Counted from the first letter of the stretch, positions 9,654 through 19,134 are shown. The stretch: DNA of 64,000 nucleotides from JAOUEA01 sp963810945 (GCA_963810945.1 CAWEPI010000004.1:1116001-1180000); one strand, 5' to 3'. The notes: a model not told the origin generated them from the sequence alone. A program made the numbers and translations.

Positions 9654-10619
9654 TCAGACGCTGCCCCGGGCGAGCGTCTCGTAACGCGGGATCAGCGCGA
9701 CGTCGGGGATGTCGTCATAGCCGCGAGGACGGCCCTCCCGATAGGAGCGAGCCACCATCAGGTCGAAGAGGTAGACGCCCGCCTCCCATCCCTGCGAGAG
9801 GGGGCCGGGTCGATGCCCGCGCGAGGCCGCCGTCCGCTGCAAGGACTCGCACGCCGCCCAGTCCTCCCGGTTGGTGACGTCCCAGAACTCCACCGCCCAG
9901 GCCGGATCGAAATCGGGGCGCGCGACGAGCTCGCGTGGGAACAGCCACTCGCACTCCACGAAGCTCCGTCCGGGCGCCAGCGCCTCCACGCGATGCGTGA
10001 GCACGTAGTCCGGGTGCGGGCTCACCAACAGGTTCGGCCAGATCCCGAAGTAGCCGACCTCGCGCAGCTGCTTCGGGGAGAGCCCGGGCAGCGGCATGCC
10101 GTGGGAACGACCGTCGAGGGACATCGTCTCCGCGTCCTCGCGCAGGTCCATCGGACCGGCCACGAACATGCCGTGCATCTCGAGCGAATACCCACTGTCC
10201 GGAGGCGTCACGCGACAGAGCTCGGGATGGATCTCGGAGCAGTGGTAGCACTCCTGGTAGTTCTCGTGGATCAGCTTCCAGTTGGCGGCGATCTCGTAGG
10301 TGTGGCGCGCACCCACGACGAGCTCCTCGGCCCCCCAGGGTGCCAACAGCTCCCAGACGTTCCCGAACTGCTCTGCGTCGTCAAGCCCGTCCTCGGCACG
10401 CCGGGCGAACACCCAGCCGGCCCGCTCGATCTGGCCGCGCGCCGGCCGGTGAACCCCCGAACGACCCAGGCAGACCCAGGATCGGTCGAAGAGATGCTCG
10501 GCCTCCCACGCCAGGACCTCGGATGAGGTGTACGCGGGTCCCGGGAGCCCCACGGTCGTCCCGAACGGGCCGAGGCATCGGTCGAGGAGGTCGCGATCCA
10601 GGGGCGCGGGTGTCGTCAT
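9654..10619 (-). CDS. Ring-hydroxylating oxygenase alpha subunit, catalytic domain only (Rieske domain absent)
   Basis: 321 residues. The C-terminal mononuclear iron domain is well preserved: NWKLIHENYQECYHCSEIHP carries Glu123, His126 and His131, and Asp253 in NREDWAACE is the likely third ligand. The N-terminal leader (EHLFDRSWVCLGRS, about 41-54) is also typical. However the 90-100 residues that should follow, with CxH and CxxH for the [2Fe-2S] cluster, are missing: residue 54 is followed within 15 residues by GWVF, which normally comes after the Rieske domain. The open frame is unbroken. Either a true in-frame deletion or an assembly deletion. The family includes carnitine/betaine-type monooxygenases, which also have Glu at the 123 position. 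Confidence 0.75.
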   Translation of the reverse strand: MTTPAPLDRDLLDRCLGPFGTTVGLPGPAYTSSEVLAWEAEHLFDRSWVCLGRSGVHRPARGQIERAGWVFARRAEDGLDDAEQFGNVWELLAPWGAEELVVGARHTYEIAANWKLIHENYQECYHCSEIHPELCRVTPPDSGYSLEMHGMFVAGPMDLREDAETMSLDGRSHGMPLPGLSPKQLREVGYFGIWPNLLVSPHPDYVLTHRVEALAPGRSFVECEWLFPRELVARPDFDPAWAVEFWDVTNREDWAACESLQRTAASRGHRPGPLSQGWEAGVYLFDLMVARSYREGRPRGYDDIPDVALIPRYETLARGSV

Positions 10620-10667
10620 TGGGAGGAAGCATCCCGCGCTCTCCCGCCCTCGGCAAGCGCCCGGAAC

Positions 10668-11210
10668 TCAGTTCATGGACGGGTCGACCGGCATCAGGCG
10701 CATCAGGTCGAACGAGCGGCCCTTCCGGCGCAGCACGTCGTCCCAGATCCGGTCGGGCTCGGGATGGAAGACATCGCCGGCGAGGGCCGGCTCCACCACC
10801 CAGGAATCCTCCTCGAGCTCGGCCTCGAGCTGGCCGGCACCCCAGCCCGCGTAGCCCGCGAACACCCGAGCACGTCGGATGACATCCTCCAGCCCGGCGT
10901 CGGGCTCCGGCGGCAGGAACCCGACGGTCCCGAACGCGATGACCTCCGCGACGGTCGGATCGACGAAGTCGGCCACGACCACGACGCCCTCCGGCTCGAC
11001 AGGACCGCCGGCGAACAGCGATGCATCCTCGCCGACGAGTCCACCCAACGCCGGCACGACCTCGCGGACGGGCACGTCGAGGGATCGATTCAGGACCACG
11101 CCGAGGGCGCCCTCCTCGTCGTGGTGGCCGACGAGGACGACGGCGCGGCGGAAGTTCGGGTCCCACAACGAGGGCCCGGCGATCAGCAGCTGTCCGGTGA
11201 GCGCTTGCAC
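10668..11210 (-). CDS. YqgE/AlgH family protein (UPF0301)
   Basis: 180 residues matching the family throughout: the GQLLIAGPSLWDPNF start, HHDEEGALGVVLNR, FAGGPVEPEG and a Y-A-G-W-G-A-G-Q-L-E segment. Family role is not settled; AlgH in Pseudomonas affects alginate and other outputs. GTG at 11210 is chosen because it gives the family N-terminus and has a purine-rich GATGGGGG just upstream; the open frame extends further into antisense of the next gene. Confidence 0.85.
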   Translation of the reverse strand: MQALTGQLLIAGPSLWDPNFRRAVVLVGHHDEEGALGVVLNRSLDVPVREVVPALGGLVGEDASLFAGGPVEPEGVVVVADFVDPTVAEVIAFGTVGFLPPEPDAGLEDVIRRARVFAGYAGWGAGQLEAELEEDSWVVEPALAGDVFHPEPDRIWDDVLRRKGRSFDLMRLMPVDPSMN

Positions 11211-11245
11211 GCCCCCATCATGCCGCCCCGGGGAGGGAGCCGTCC

Positions 11246-12403
11246 TCAGCCGGCTGCCGGGATCTCCTTCTTCGGATCCAGGAACGGCAACGCCGTCACC
11301 GTGGCCGTCATCGACCCCCCGGGGGAGGCGATCTCGATCCGTGAGCCCTCGGCGGCCGCGGCGATCGGCACCCAGGCGAAGCCCATGTTGAACTCGAGGC
11401 GCGGCGAGTAGGAGGCGCTGACGAGTCGGCCCACCTCCACCCCGTCGTCCACGACGGGCCAGAAGTCCTCGAGCCACATGCCGAGGGGTTCGCCGTCGAT
11501 CTCGACACCCACCAGCTTCCGGGAGACGCCATCCTCCCGGATCCGTTCGAGGGCTTCGCGCGAGACGACCTGGTTGTCGTTGTCGAGCTCGACGAGACGC
11601 TCGAGGCCGGTCACCTCGTACGGGTTGTTCGTGATGTCCATGTCGTTGCCGTAGTTGAAGATCCCCGCCTCCATGCGGCGCTGATCGCTCGGCGCGATGG
11701 CCCGGAGCTCGAACTCCTCCCCCGCGGCCATGATCGCGTCCCAGAGGTCGTGCGCACGGGTCGCGTCACGCAGGTACACCTCGTAACCGAGCTCGGCGCT
11801 CCAACCCGTGCGCGAGACCACCACCGGGATGCCGTCGAGTTCCGTCTGCTTGTGCCAGTAGTACTTCTGGTCGGCGACGTCGTCGCCGAAGAGCTTGCGG
11901 ATCAACGGCTTCGAGCGGGGGCCCTGGATCTGGAGCGGGCTCACGTCGGGTTCCCCGATCTCCACGTCCATGCCCGCGAACGCCTGGACGCCCAGCGCGT
12001 ACAGCAGCGCGTCCGAGTCGGCCAGCGAGAGCCAGAAATGGTCCTCGGCGAGCTTCAGCAGGATGGGATCGTTGATGATGCCGCCGTCGGGAGCGCAGAT
12101 CAGCACGTACTTGCACTGCTCAGGCCGGGTCTGCGAGAGGTCGCGCGGCGTGAGGAGCTGCGTGAAGCGCGCGGCATCGGGACCGGTGATCTCCAGCTGG
12201 CGCTCCACCGCGACGTCCCAGAGCGTCACCTTCTCCACCAGGTGCCAGTACTCCTTGACGTCGTCGTCGTAGAGCGTCGGGATCAGCATGTGGTTGTAGA
12301 GGTCCCAGCTGGTGGCGCCGGCTTCGACGGTCTTGGCGAAATACGGAGACTTCTTGTACCAGCTCGCGAAGTAGAACGGGAACGACCTGTTCTGCTCGGT
12401 CAT
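11246..12403 (-). CDS. DmdA/GcvT-family tetrahydrofolate-dependent demethylase-like protein
   Basis: 385 residues, GcvT fold with a C-terminal barrel domain. Several stretches recall dimethylsulfoniopropionate demethylase DmdA of Pelagibacter more than GcvT: YNHMLIPT, LTPRDLS, GGIINDPILLKLAEDHFWLS, SDADAL-like ADSDALL, EPDVSPLQIQGP and YGNDMDITNNPYE. Such enzymes move a methyl or methylene group from a sulfonium or amine to THF. DMSP itself, a betaine or a related methylated compound are all possible; I cannot separate them. Start ATG 12403 is 7 nt from the stop of the upstream flavoprotein, so they form an operon. Confidence 0.75.
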   Translation of the reverse strand: MTEQNRSFPFYFASWYKKSPYFAKTVEAGATSWDLYNHMLIPTLYDDDVKEYWHLVEKVTLWDVAVERQLEITGPDAARFTQLLTPRDLSQTRPEQCKYVLICAPDGGIINDPILLKLAEDHFWLSLADSDALLYALGVQAFAGMDVEIGEPDVSPLQIQGPRSKPLIRKLFGDDVADQKYYWHKQTELDGIPVVVSRTGWSAELGYEVYLRDATRAHDLWDAIMAAGEEFELRAIAPSDQRRMEAGIFNYGNDMDITNNPYEVTGLERLVELDNDNQVVSREALERIREDGVSRKLVGVEIDGEPLGMWLEDFWPVVDDGVEVGRLVSASYSPRLEFNMGFAWVPIAAAAEGSRIEIASPGGSMTATVTALPFLDPKKEIPAAG

Positions 12404-12410
12404 GCCGTGC

Positions 12411-14027
12411 TCATCCCTTCTTGGCTCGGAGGCCGCGCTTGCGGTCGGCCCGGATCTGTCGGAACGCGTTGTAGCCGGGGATGCCACAGACGCCGCCTCC
12501 GCCGTGGGTGGCGCTCGAGGCCTGGTAGAGCCCGCGGATCGGGGTGCGGTAGTCGGCATAGCCGGGCGCGGGACGCATGTGGAACAACTGCTCGGCCGAG
12601 AGCTCCCCGTGGAAGATGTTGCCTCCGATCAGCCCCCACTCGTGCTCCATCTCGTACGGACCGATCACCTGGCGGTGGATCACCGAATCGGCGAAGCCCG
12701 GCGCGAGCGCGTCGTAGCCGCCGATCACGCGGTCGGCGTACGCCTCCAGCTCTTCGGTGTGCGGCTCTTCGCTCCAGCCGTGGGGCACCCACTGCGTGAA
12801 CAGCGACACGATGTGGCAGCCCTCGGGGGCGAGCGTCGTGTCGTACACCGTGGGCATCACGCCATCGGAGAACGGCGCCGTGGCGGGCACCCCGGCCCTG
12901 GCTTCCTCGAAGGCTCGCTCCAGGTACGCGATGGAGTGCGCCAGCTCGAAGCCTCCGGTGAGGTCCTTGAGCTCGGGCTCGGCGGTGAACACGGGCGCCT
13001 TCGACAGCGCTGCGTTGATCTTGACCACGCCGCTGCGCGACTTCCAGTGCTCGATGTCCTCCACGAACTCCGCCGGGAGCTCGCTGCGATCCAGCTGCTG
13101 GAGGAACGTGATCTTGGGATGGATCGCGGAGACCACGATCGGGGCGTAGACCTCCTCCCCCCCGTCGAGCACCACCCCGCGGACGGCACCGTCCTGCGTG
13201 AGCACCTTCGCGACGCGGGCGTCGGTCCGGATCTCGGCCCCGAAGTCCCGGGCGCTGGCCGCGATCGCGTCCGCCACCGCACCCATCCCGCCCACGGGCA
13301 CTGCCCAGGCGCCGAGGTGTCCATCGCCGACATCGCCGATCGAGTGGTGGGCCATCACGTATCCGGTGCCGGGCTCGTGCGGGCCGGCCCAGGTGCCGAT
13401 CAGGCCGTTCAGCGCCATCACGGTCTTCACCTGGTCCGACTCGAAGAAGCGATCCAGGATGTCGACGATGCTCATCGTCATCAGCCGGGTCACGTCGCCG
13501 ATCGTCTTCACGTCGAGCCCGCGGAACCGCCACGCGAGGCGGAGCTGCTCCCGCAGGTCCGACGGCCGCTTGGACCCCACTGCGGGCGGGATCGACATCA
13601 GCATCGGCCCGAGCACGTTCGCGAGGCCCCCGATCCAGGCATCCCATCGCTCGATCGCGTCGGCGTCCTTCTTCGAGAACTTGGCGAACTCTTCGTAGTT
13701 CCGCGCGGCGTCGTCGTCGTACTGGACGATGCAGCGCCCATCCGGGAACGGCAGGAAATAGGGGCCGACGGGGTGATCGCGATACCCGTGGTGCGCGAGC
13801 CTGAGGTCGCGCTGGATCGTGTCGGGCATGAGGCTCATCACGTAGCTGAGCGTCGTCACCTTGAACTCGGGGGCCTCGGGCCATGGCGCCATGGTGTCCG
13901 CCGCGCCCCCGACCTTGTGGCGACCCTCCAGGACGACGGTGCGGGCCCCCGCGCGAGCGAGGTAGGCGCCGGCCACGAGACCGTTGTGCCCGCCCCCGAT
14001 GACGATGGCGTGGTACGCGTTGCCCAT
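12411..14027 (-). CDS. FAD-dependent oxidoreductase, phytoene dehydrogenase/PYROXD2-like
   Basis: 538 residues. An N-terminal dinucleotide site (IVIGGGHNGLVAGAYLARAG, about residues 8-27) and a C-terminal FAD-closing segment (SSATHGGGGVCGIPGYNA) are typical of the CrtI/PYROXD2 group of NAD(P)/FAD amine or carotenoid-like oxidoreductases. No carotenoid genes are nearby, so carotenoid desaturation is unlikely. The start ATG 14027 has GGAGGA 4 nt upstream. It is first in an operon with the DmdA-like gene and has two palindromes in its upstream region. Confidence 0.75.
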   Translation of the reverse strand: MGNAYHAIVIGGGHNGLVAGAYLARAGARTVVLEGRHKVGGAADTMAPWPEAPEFKVTTLSYVMSLMPDTIQRDLRLAHHGYRDHPVGPYFLPFPDGRCIVQYDDDAARNYEEFAKFSKKDADAIERWDAWIGGLANVLGPMLMSIPPAVGSKRPSDLREQLRLAWRFRGLDVKTIGDVTRLMTMSIVDILDRFFESDQVKTVMALNGLIGTWAGPHEPGTGYVMAHHSIGDVGDGHLGAWAVPVGGMGAVADAIAASARDFGAEIRTDARVAKVLTQDGAVRGVVLDGGEEVYAPIVVSAIHPKITFLQQLDRSELPAEFVEDIEHWKSRSGVVKINAALSKAPVFTAEPELKDLTGGFELAHSIAYLERAFEEARAGVPATAPFSDGVMPTVYDTTLAPEGCHIVSLFTQWVPHGWSEEPHTEELEAYADRVIGGYDALAPGFADSVIHRQVIGPYEMEHEWGLIGGNIFHGELSAEQLFHMRPAPGYADYRTPIRGLYQASSATHGGGGVCGIPGYNAFRQIRADRKRGLRAKKG

Positions 14028-14071
14028 GGCTCCTCCGCTCGGCCCTCGTCGGGCCGCCGAGAACCGTACTC

Positions 14072-14087
14072 CTGAACGGCGATTCAG
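14072..14087. promoter_or_regulatory. 16-bp palindrome, probable repressor operator (copy 1)
   Basis: CTGAACGGCGATTCAG. On the minus strand CTGAATCGCCGTTCAG lies between a TTGCGC -35-like and a TACGGT -10-like element of the downstream flavoprotein gene (spacer 18 bp), a place where a bound repressor would block RNA polymerase. The same pattern recurs at 14150-14165. Confidence 0.6.
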
Positions 14088-14149
14088 CGCAAGCACGCCC
14101 GTACTCGCGGAACTCACGCCGTCGTTGCCTGTCCGGCGGCGCTCGCCTC

Positions 14150-14165
14150 TTGAATGCCGGTTCAG
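14150..14165. promoter_or_regulatory. 16-bp palindrome, probable repressor operator (copy 2)
   Basis: TTGAATGCCGGTTCAG, matching the minus-strand form of copy 1 at 12 of 16 positions with both half-sites TGAA/TTCA conserved. Centre-to-centre distance to copy 1 is 78 bp, about seven or eight helical turns. Confidence 0.6.
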
Positions 14166-14179
14166 GTTGAACCGACGAG

Positions 14180-14206
14180 GCGCCGCGGTTCCTGCTGCCG
14201 CGGTGG
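14180..14206 (-). terminator. Weak GC-rich hairpin after the MFS gene
   Basis: Two CCGCGG blocks (14183-14188 and 14198-14203) separated by 9 nt could form a stem just downstream of the MFS stop at 14226. There is no T-run; a low-confidence terminator. Confidence 0.25.
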
Positions 14207-14225
14207 CACCCCGCCGGCGCCGTGA

Positions 14226-15473
14226 TCAGGTCGCCGGCGGGGTCACCGCGCTCGCGGCCACGGCGGACGACCCGACGTCGTCCTCCGCCTCCCGGCCCAG
14301 CCGCCGCAGCGGGATGAGCACGAGCGTGGCGGCGATGGCCGCGATCCCCCCCAGCAGGTACACCCGCTGGGGTCCCACCGCCTTGAGCACCGGCGCGGCG
14401 AACACGTACGCGATCGCGAGACCGAGCGAGAGCACGGCATCGAACGCGGCCATCACGCGGCTGCGCACCGCATCGGGGGTGCGGCGCTGCATGATCCCGG
14501 TCTCGGCCACCATCGTCAGGCCGTCGCTGGTGCCCATCACGAGGCCGGAGACGAGGACGACGCTGAAGACCGGCGCCACGCCGACGCCCAGGTGCCCCAG
14601 GGCGATGCCCGCCGCGCCGAGCACGAGCCAGAGCGGCTCGGTCCTCGCGGTGAGCCTGCGTCCCATGAGGGAGCCGAGGACCGACCCCCCACCCCAGCAG
14701 GCGATGAGCGCGCCGAACCCGAACGCACCCACGCCGAAGGACGCGGCCAAGGGAGCGTCGGCCACCATGCCCATCCCGGCGCCGAGCAGGAACACCAACC
14801 AGGCCAAGGTCATGCGACGGAGCGCGTGCTCGTGCCAGAGGAACCGCACGCCGGCGCCGATCCCCTGATGCGCGGCCTCCTCATCGGCGTTGCGCTCTTC
14901 CCGGTAGCTCCCACGCACGGTGATCGTGAGCAGGGCGGAGATCAGGAAGGTCGCCGCGTTGAGGCCGAACACCCATGAGGGGCCGTAGGTGTCCCCGATG
15001 ATCGCCACGAGCACACCACCGATCACCGGGCCCACCATGATGCCGGCGTTGCGCCCGATCCCGAGCAAGCTGTTCGCCCAGGCGATGTCCTCCTCACGCT
15101 TCGCCAGGGCCGGGATCGCCGCGGCCGAAGCCGACCAGAACGGAGACTCCGCGATGGCCGAGGCGAACGCGAGCGGTACGAGCAGCGCCGGCCGGTTCAC
15201 GAACGCCATGGCGGCGAAGAACACCGCGGCGACGACCTCTGCCCAGATCATGACCTGCCGCCGATCGAACCGATCGCCCAGGTTCCCGGTGACCGGGCCG
15301 AGGATGCCCACCACGCCGAACGTCAGCAGCAGCGTGCCCGATTGCCAGAGCGCCGAGTGCGTGGAATGCCAGACGGAGAACATCAGCGCGGTGTATGCGG
15401 CGGCGCCACCGGTCACGGAGATGAGGCGGCCGATGGCGAGACGACGGACGTTGCTGCGCGGTGTGGGACTCAT
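14226..15473 (-). CDS. MFS transporter, EntS-like exporter family
   Basis: 415 residues with about 12 membrane segments. The loop GNLGDRFDRRQVM between helices 2 and 3 is the MFS signature, and the overall pattern (MFS_3, RTPDAVRSRVMA in the second half) is that of the enterobactin-exporter-like and drug-efflux group. Substrate unknown. It lies upstream of the flavoprotein/DmdA-like operon on the same strand but is separated from it by the 198-bp operator region. Confidence 0.8.
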   Translation of the reverse strand: MSPTPRSNVRRLAIGRLISVTGGAAAYTALMFSVWHSTHSALWQSGTLLLTFGVVGILGPVTGNLGDRFDRRQVMIWAEVVAAVFFAAMAFVNRPALLVPLAFASAIAESPFWSASAAAIPALAKREEDIAWANSLLGIGRNAGIMVGPVIGGVLVAIIGDTYGPSWVFGLNAATFLISALLTITVRGSYREERNADEEAAHQGIGAGVRFLWHEHALRRMTLAWLVFLLGAGMGMVADAPLAASFGVGAFGFGALIACWGGGSVLGSLMGRRLTARTEPLWLVLGAAGIALGHLGVGVAPVFSVVLVSGLVMGTSDGLTMVAETGIMQRRTPDAVRSRVMAAFDAVLSLGLAIAYVFAAPVLKAVGPQRVYLLGGIAAIAATLVLIPLRRLGREAEDDVGSSAVAASAVTPPAT

Positions 15474-15626
15474 GAAGCGGCTCCTGGTGCGGTGAGGGCG
15501 GTGCGGACCCGATGCCGGAGGGCACGGACGCGGAGATGCGCGTCAGAAGGTGCCGGAGCTCCGTGGCATCGAGATCGGTCGCTTCATGATCTCGGGAGCC
15601 TAACACGCCGCTCGCTCCCAGGCGAG

Positions 15627-16277
15627 CTACGGCATCATCCGTTCGGTCCACGACGTGATCGCCGCGTCGTGCGCCTGGAGCGCGATCCGCTCGGCGGCCG
15701 GCACGGTGGCCTCCGTCGTCGTGACGACCGCGAAGTTGTCGCCCTCCTGCCAGATGCACTGGGTGAGGTAGGGTGCCGCGACGCCGCCATCGACGCAGCG
15801 CACCCTCGCGCCCCCCTTGCGGACCTCGCGGTAGCTCTTCGACTCCTGGAAGGCGGGCGCGTTCCCGCCCGTCGCCCGGGTGGCGAACGCATCCAGGTTG
15901 GGCGAATCGTCGCCGGCGAACAAGGTGAAGATGACCTTGTCCTGCTTGCTCCCGTAGATGGCGACCTTCACGTTCCCCTTCGTGAGGGCCTGGTTCGCGG
16001 TCGTGAGCTTGTCTTCGAGTGCGCCCTGGTCCCTGAGCCGGGCGTACCGGCCGATCCGCTCCGGCAGCGATACCGTGGGGCGCGAGAGGGCCCAGTACGC
16101 GATGCCGAGGAGCGCGATGACGGCGGCCAGCGTCGAGACGATGCTCGCGGCTCGCGCCGCCGGACCGCGCTTCTTCTTGTCGGCGCGCTGGTAGCCCATC
16201 CCCGGCTTGCGCGGCGAATTCAACTGACGGTAGACGTCAGACGGCGTATCGCGCGTGTCCTGTGACGAAGGCGGCAA
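15627..16277 (-). CDS. Hypothetical single-pass membrane protein
   Basis: 216 residues, family not recognised. The first 40 residues are polar and basic (ADKKKRG), followed by one membrane helix at about 43-65 and an extracytoplasmic domain with two Cys (CVDGG, TQCIW) that may pair. The TTG at 16277 is chosen as start because AGGAGGGA lies 9 nt upstream; an internal ATG at residue 27 is an alternative. Resembles small actinobacterial membrane proteins of unknown role. Confidence 0.6.
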   Translation of the reverse strand: MPPSSQDTRDTPSDVYRQLNSPRKPGMGYQRADKKKRGPAARAASIVSTLAAVIALLGIAYWALSRPTVSLPERIGRYARLRDQGALEDKLTTANQALTKGNVKVAIYGSKQDKVIFTLFAGDDSPNLDAFATRATGGNAPAFQESKSYREVRKGGARVRCVDGGVAAPYLTQCIWQEGDNFAVVTTTEATVPAAERIALQAHDAAITSWTERMMP

Positions 16278-16337
16278 CTGCTGGGGTCCCTCCTAGAGGG
16301 GGAATCGGCGGAGGCGCCCCGAGTCTTGAGCCGAGGA

Positions 16338-17919
16338 CTACGCCCCCAGCGTGATCGGCCGCAATTGATGGGCGTCGATCGCCTCGGCGACGTGCGCCAG
16401 CACCTCGGGCGGGACGGGCGAATCGACCCGCAGGCACATCAGCGCCTCCTCCCCCTCCGCCTTGCGACCCACGTCCATCGTGGCGATGTTGATCTCCGCC
16501 TCGCCCAGGATGGTGCCCACCATCCCGATGATCCCGGGGCGGTCCTCGTAGGTGAAGAACACCATGTGACCCGAGGGCTCCGCCTCGATGTCGAAGTCGT
16601 TCACCTGCATCACGCGCTCGTGGGACGTGCCCAGGATGGAGCCGGCGACGCTCACCGGACCCTCGTCCGTCTCGGCGCGGAGCGAGATGAGGCTCACGTA
16701 GTCCTGCGAGACCGTCGAACGCATCTCGCTCACCGTCAGCCCGCGCTCCTTGGCGAGCATGGGCGCGTTCACGAACGAAACGGGTTCATGGACCGACCGA
16801 CCGAGGATGCCCTTCAAGATCGCGAGCGTGAGCACTCGGGTGTCGGACTCCGCGATCCGCCCGAGGTAGGTCGCGACGATCGACCGCACGCCGCGATCGG
16901 CGAGGCCCGCCACCAGCGCACCCAGCTTCTCGGCCAACGGGACGAAGGGCCGGACGACCTCGGTCACCTCGGCGCCGGCGCTGACGTTCACGGCGTACGG
17001 GACGAACTCCCCCTTGAGCGCGAGGCGCACCATCTCCGCCACGGTGGTCCCCGCCTTGTCCTGGGCCTCCTTCGTCGACGCGCCCAGGTGCGGGGTCACC
17101 ACCACCTGATCGAGGGCGAACAGCGGACTCTCGGTGGTGGGCTCGATCGCGAACACGTCGAGGGCGGCGCCGCCCAGATGCCCCTCCTCGAGCGCCTTCG
17201 CCAGGGCGTCTTCGTTCACGATGCCGCCGCGCGCGGTGTTGATCAGCCGGGCGCCCGGCTTCATCAAGCGCAATTCGTGTTCTCCGATCAGGTCCTCGGT
17301 CTCCGCCGATCGGGGCAGGTGGATCGAGACGAAGTCGGCCTGGACGAGGAGCGCCTCGAGGGAGGGCATCGCGTCGACGCCCATCTCCTTGGCGCGCTCG
17401 GCGCTGACGTAGGGGTCGTAGGCGATCACCCGCATCCCGAAGCCGGACGCGCGCTGGGCGACGAGCCCGCCCACGCGCCCGAGACCGACGAGCCCCACCG
17501 TCTTGCCCGCCAGCTCCACGCCCTCCCACCGCGCTCGTTCCCACAGCCCGGCCTTCAACGCCGCGTGAGCCTGCGGGATGTTGCGGGCCTGAGACAGCAT
17601 GAGCGCCATGGCCTGCTCGGCGGCGCTGATGATGTTGGACTGCGGGGCGTTCACGACCATGACGCCGCGCCGGGTCGCGGCCTCCACGTCGACGTTGTCG
17701 AGGCCGATACCGGCTCGGGCCACGACCTTCAACGTCACCGCCGCCTCGAGCACCTGCGGGCTCACCTCGGTAGCGCTGCGGATGATCAGCGCGTCGTACG
17801 GACCGATCTCCGCCGCGAGATCGCCCTTGGCGAGATCCGTGCGCACGTCCACCTGGAAGTCCTGGCGCAGCAGGTCGAGTCCCTGCTCGCGACAGCGGCT
17901 CGGTGACCAGCACCCGCAC
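16338..17919 (-). CDS. serA: D-3-phosphoglycerate dehydrogenase, one frameshift near the N-terminus
   Basis: About 526 residues. Long (type 1) SerA: catalytic and NAD domains (VGLVGLGRVGG), INTARGGIVNEDAL, TPHLGAST, the intervening domain and a C-terminal ACT domain (DRPGIIGMVGTILGE) that usually binds serine for feedback control. One surplus base near 17895-17900 splits GTG-VLVTEPLS from EQGLDLLRQDF. GTG 17919 starts 2 nt after the stop of the upstream aminotransferase, so both form a serine-synthesis operon. Confidence 0.93.
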
Positions 17920-17921
17920 GG

Positions 17922-19086
17922 CTAGACGGCTCCGGCGGCGTCCAGGAACACGCCCTCGGCGGCCGCGACGCCCGCCCCCCTCTTCACCGGGTGCCCGAGC
18001 TTCTCCAGCGTCATCTCGAGCGCGGCCAGTCCGCGGATGATGTCGAGTTCCGAGAAGTAGCCGAAGTGCCCGATCCGGAACACCTTGCCCTTCAAGGGAC
18101 CTTGACCGGGTGCGATCACGCACCCGAAGTCGCTGCGCATCGTGTCGCTGATCAGATCGGCATCGGCCGCCTCCGGGGCCCGGATCGCGGTGACGGTCCA
18201 GTTCTGCGTCCAGGCCCTCCCCGAAGAGGTCCAGGCCGAGCGCCTGCACGCCCTCCTTCACCGCGGCGGATAGCGTGCGATGGCGCGCGAGCGCCACGTC
18301 GACCCCGTCGGAGAAGTACAGGCGGAGCGCGGCCTGCAGCCCCTGCATGACGCTGATCGCCGGCGTCCATGGGTTCTCGGGATCGGGCAGCTCCGCGAAC
18401 CGCCGGTAGGTCGCCCAGTCGAAGTAGAACCGCGGGTTCGTGGCGGTCGAGGCCGCCTCCCAGGCGCGGGCGCTGACGGCCGCGAAGGCGATGCCGGGGC
18501 TGGCGCTGAGCGCCTTCTGCGAACCTCCGATCGCCACGTCGACGCCCCAGTCGTCGAAGGCGAACGGGACCGCGCCCAGCGAGCTCACCACGTCCACGAG
18601 GACCAAGGCGCCCGCGTCGTTGGCCACACGAGCCAGCTCCTCGATCGGCTGGATCACGCCGGTGGAGGTCTCCGACTGCGTGAGCAGGACCCCCTTCACG
18701 GGGTGCTCGGCGAGCGCCCGCGCAACGTCGTCGGGCCGGATCTTCGTCCCCCACGCGTAGTCGACGGTGCGCACGGTGAGACCGAACGTTTCGGCGAGCT
18801 TCTTGAAGCGCTCGGCGAAGAAGCCGGCGGTCGGCACCAACACCTCGTCGCCGGGCGAGAAGCAGTTGGCCACGGCGGACTCGAGCCCTCCGGTTCCGCT
18901 GGAGGTCATCAGCAGGACGTCGGCGGCATCCGTGCGGTAGAGCTCCTTCAGGTGACCCGTGACCTCGCGCATGATGTCGCCGAAGCCAGGCCCTCGGTGG
19001 TACACGAGCGGGCTCCCCTGGGCGAGCAAGACCTCGGGCGGGATGGGTGTGGGACCGGGGGCCAGGATGATCTCGGGCCTGTCCAC
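17922..19086 (-). CDS. Class V aminotransferase (alanine/serine-glyoxylate or phosphoserine type), one frameshift
   Basis: About 387 residues after repair near 18207. PLP features: SSGTGGLESA, SETSTGV, VDVVSSLGA and GGSQKALS, whose Lys forms the Schiff base; the C-terminus holds MRSDFGCVIAPGQG and FRIGHFGY, which contact substrate carboxylate. Members act as serine-glyoxylate, alanine-glyoxylate or, beside serA, phosphohydroxypyruvate aminotransferase. The tight coupling with serA argues for the SerC role. GTG 19086 has GGAG 9-12 nt upstream and a TAGGCT box at 19121-19126 further up. Confidence 0.88.
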
Positions 19087-19134
19087 TGCTGATCACTCCT
19101 CGACTGGGCTCGGAGCGTTCAGCCTAGCAGCGGC

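Noticed and set aside
12411..14027. A carotenoid biosynthesis gene (crtI)
   Set aside because: Sequence pattern is closer to PYROXD2-type proteins and there is no crtB, crtE or similar gene nearby.
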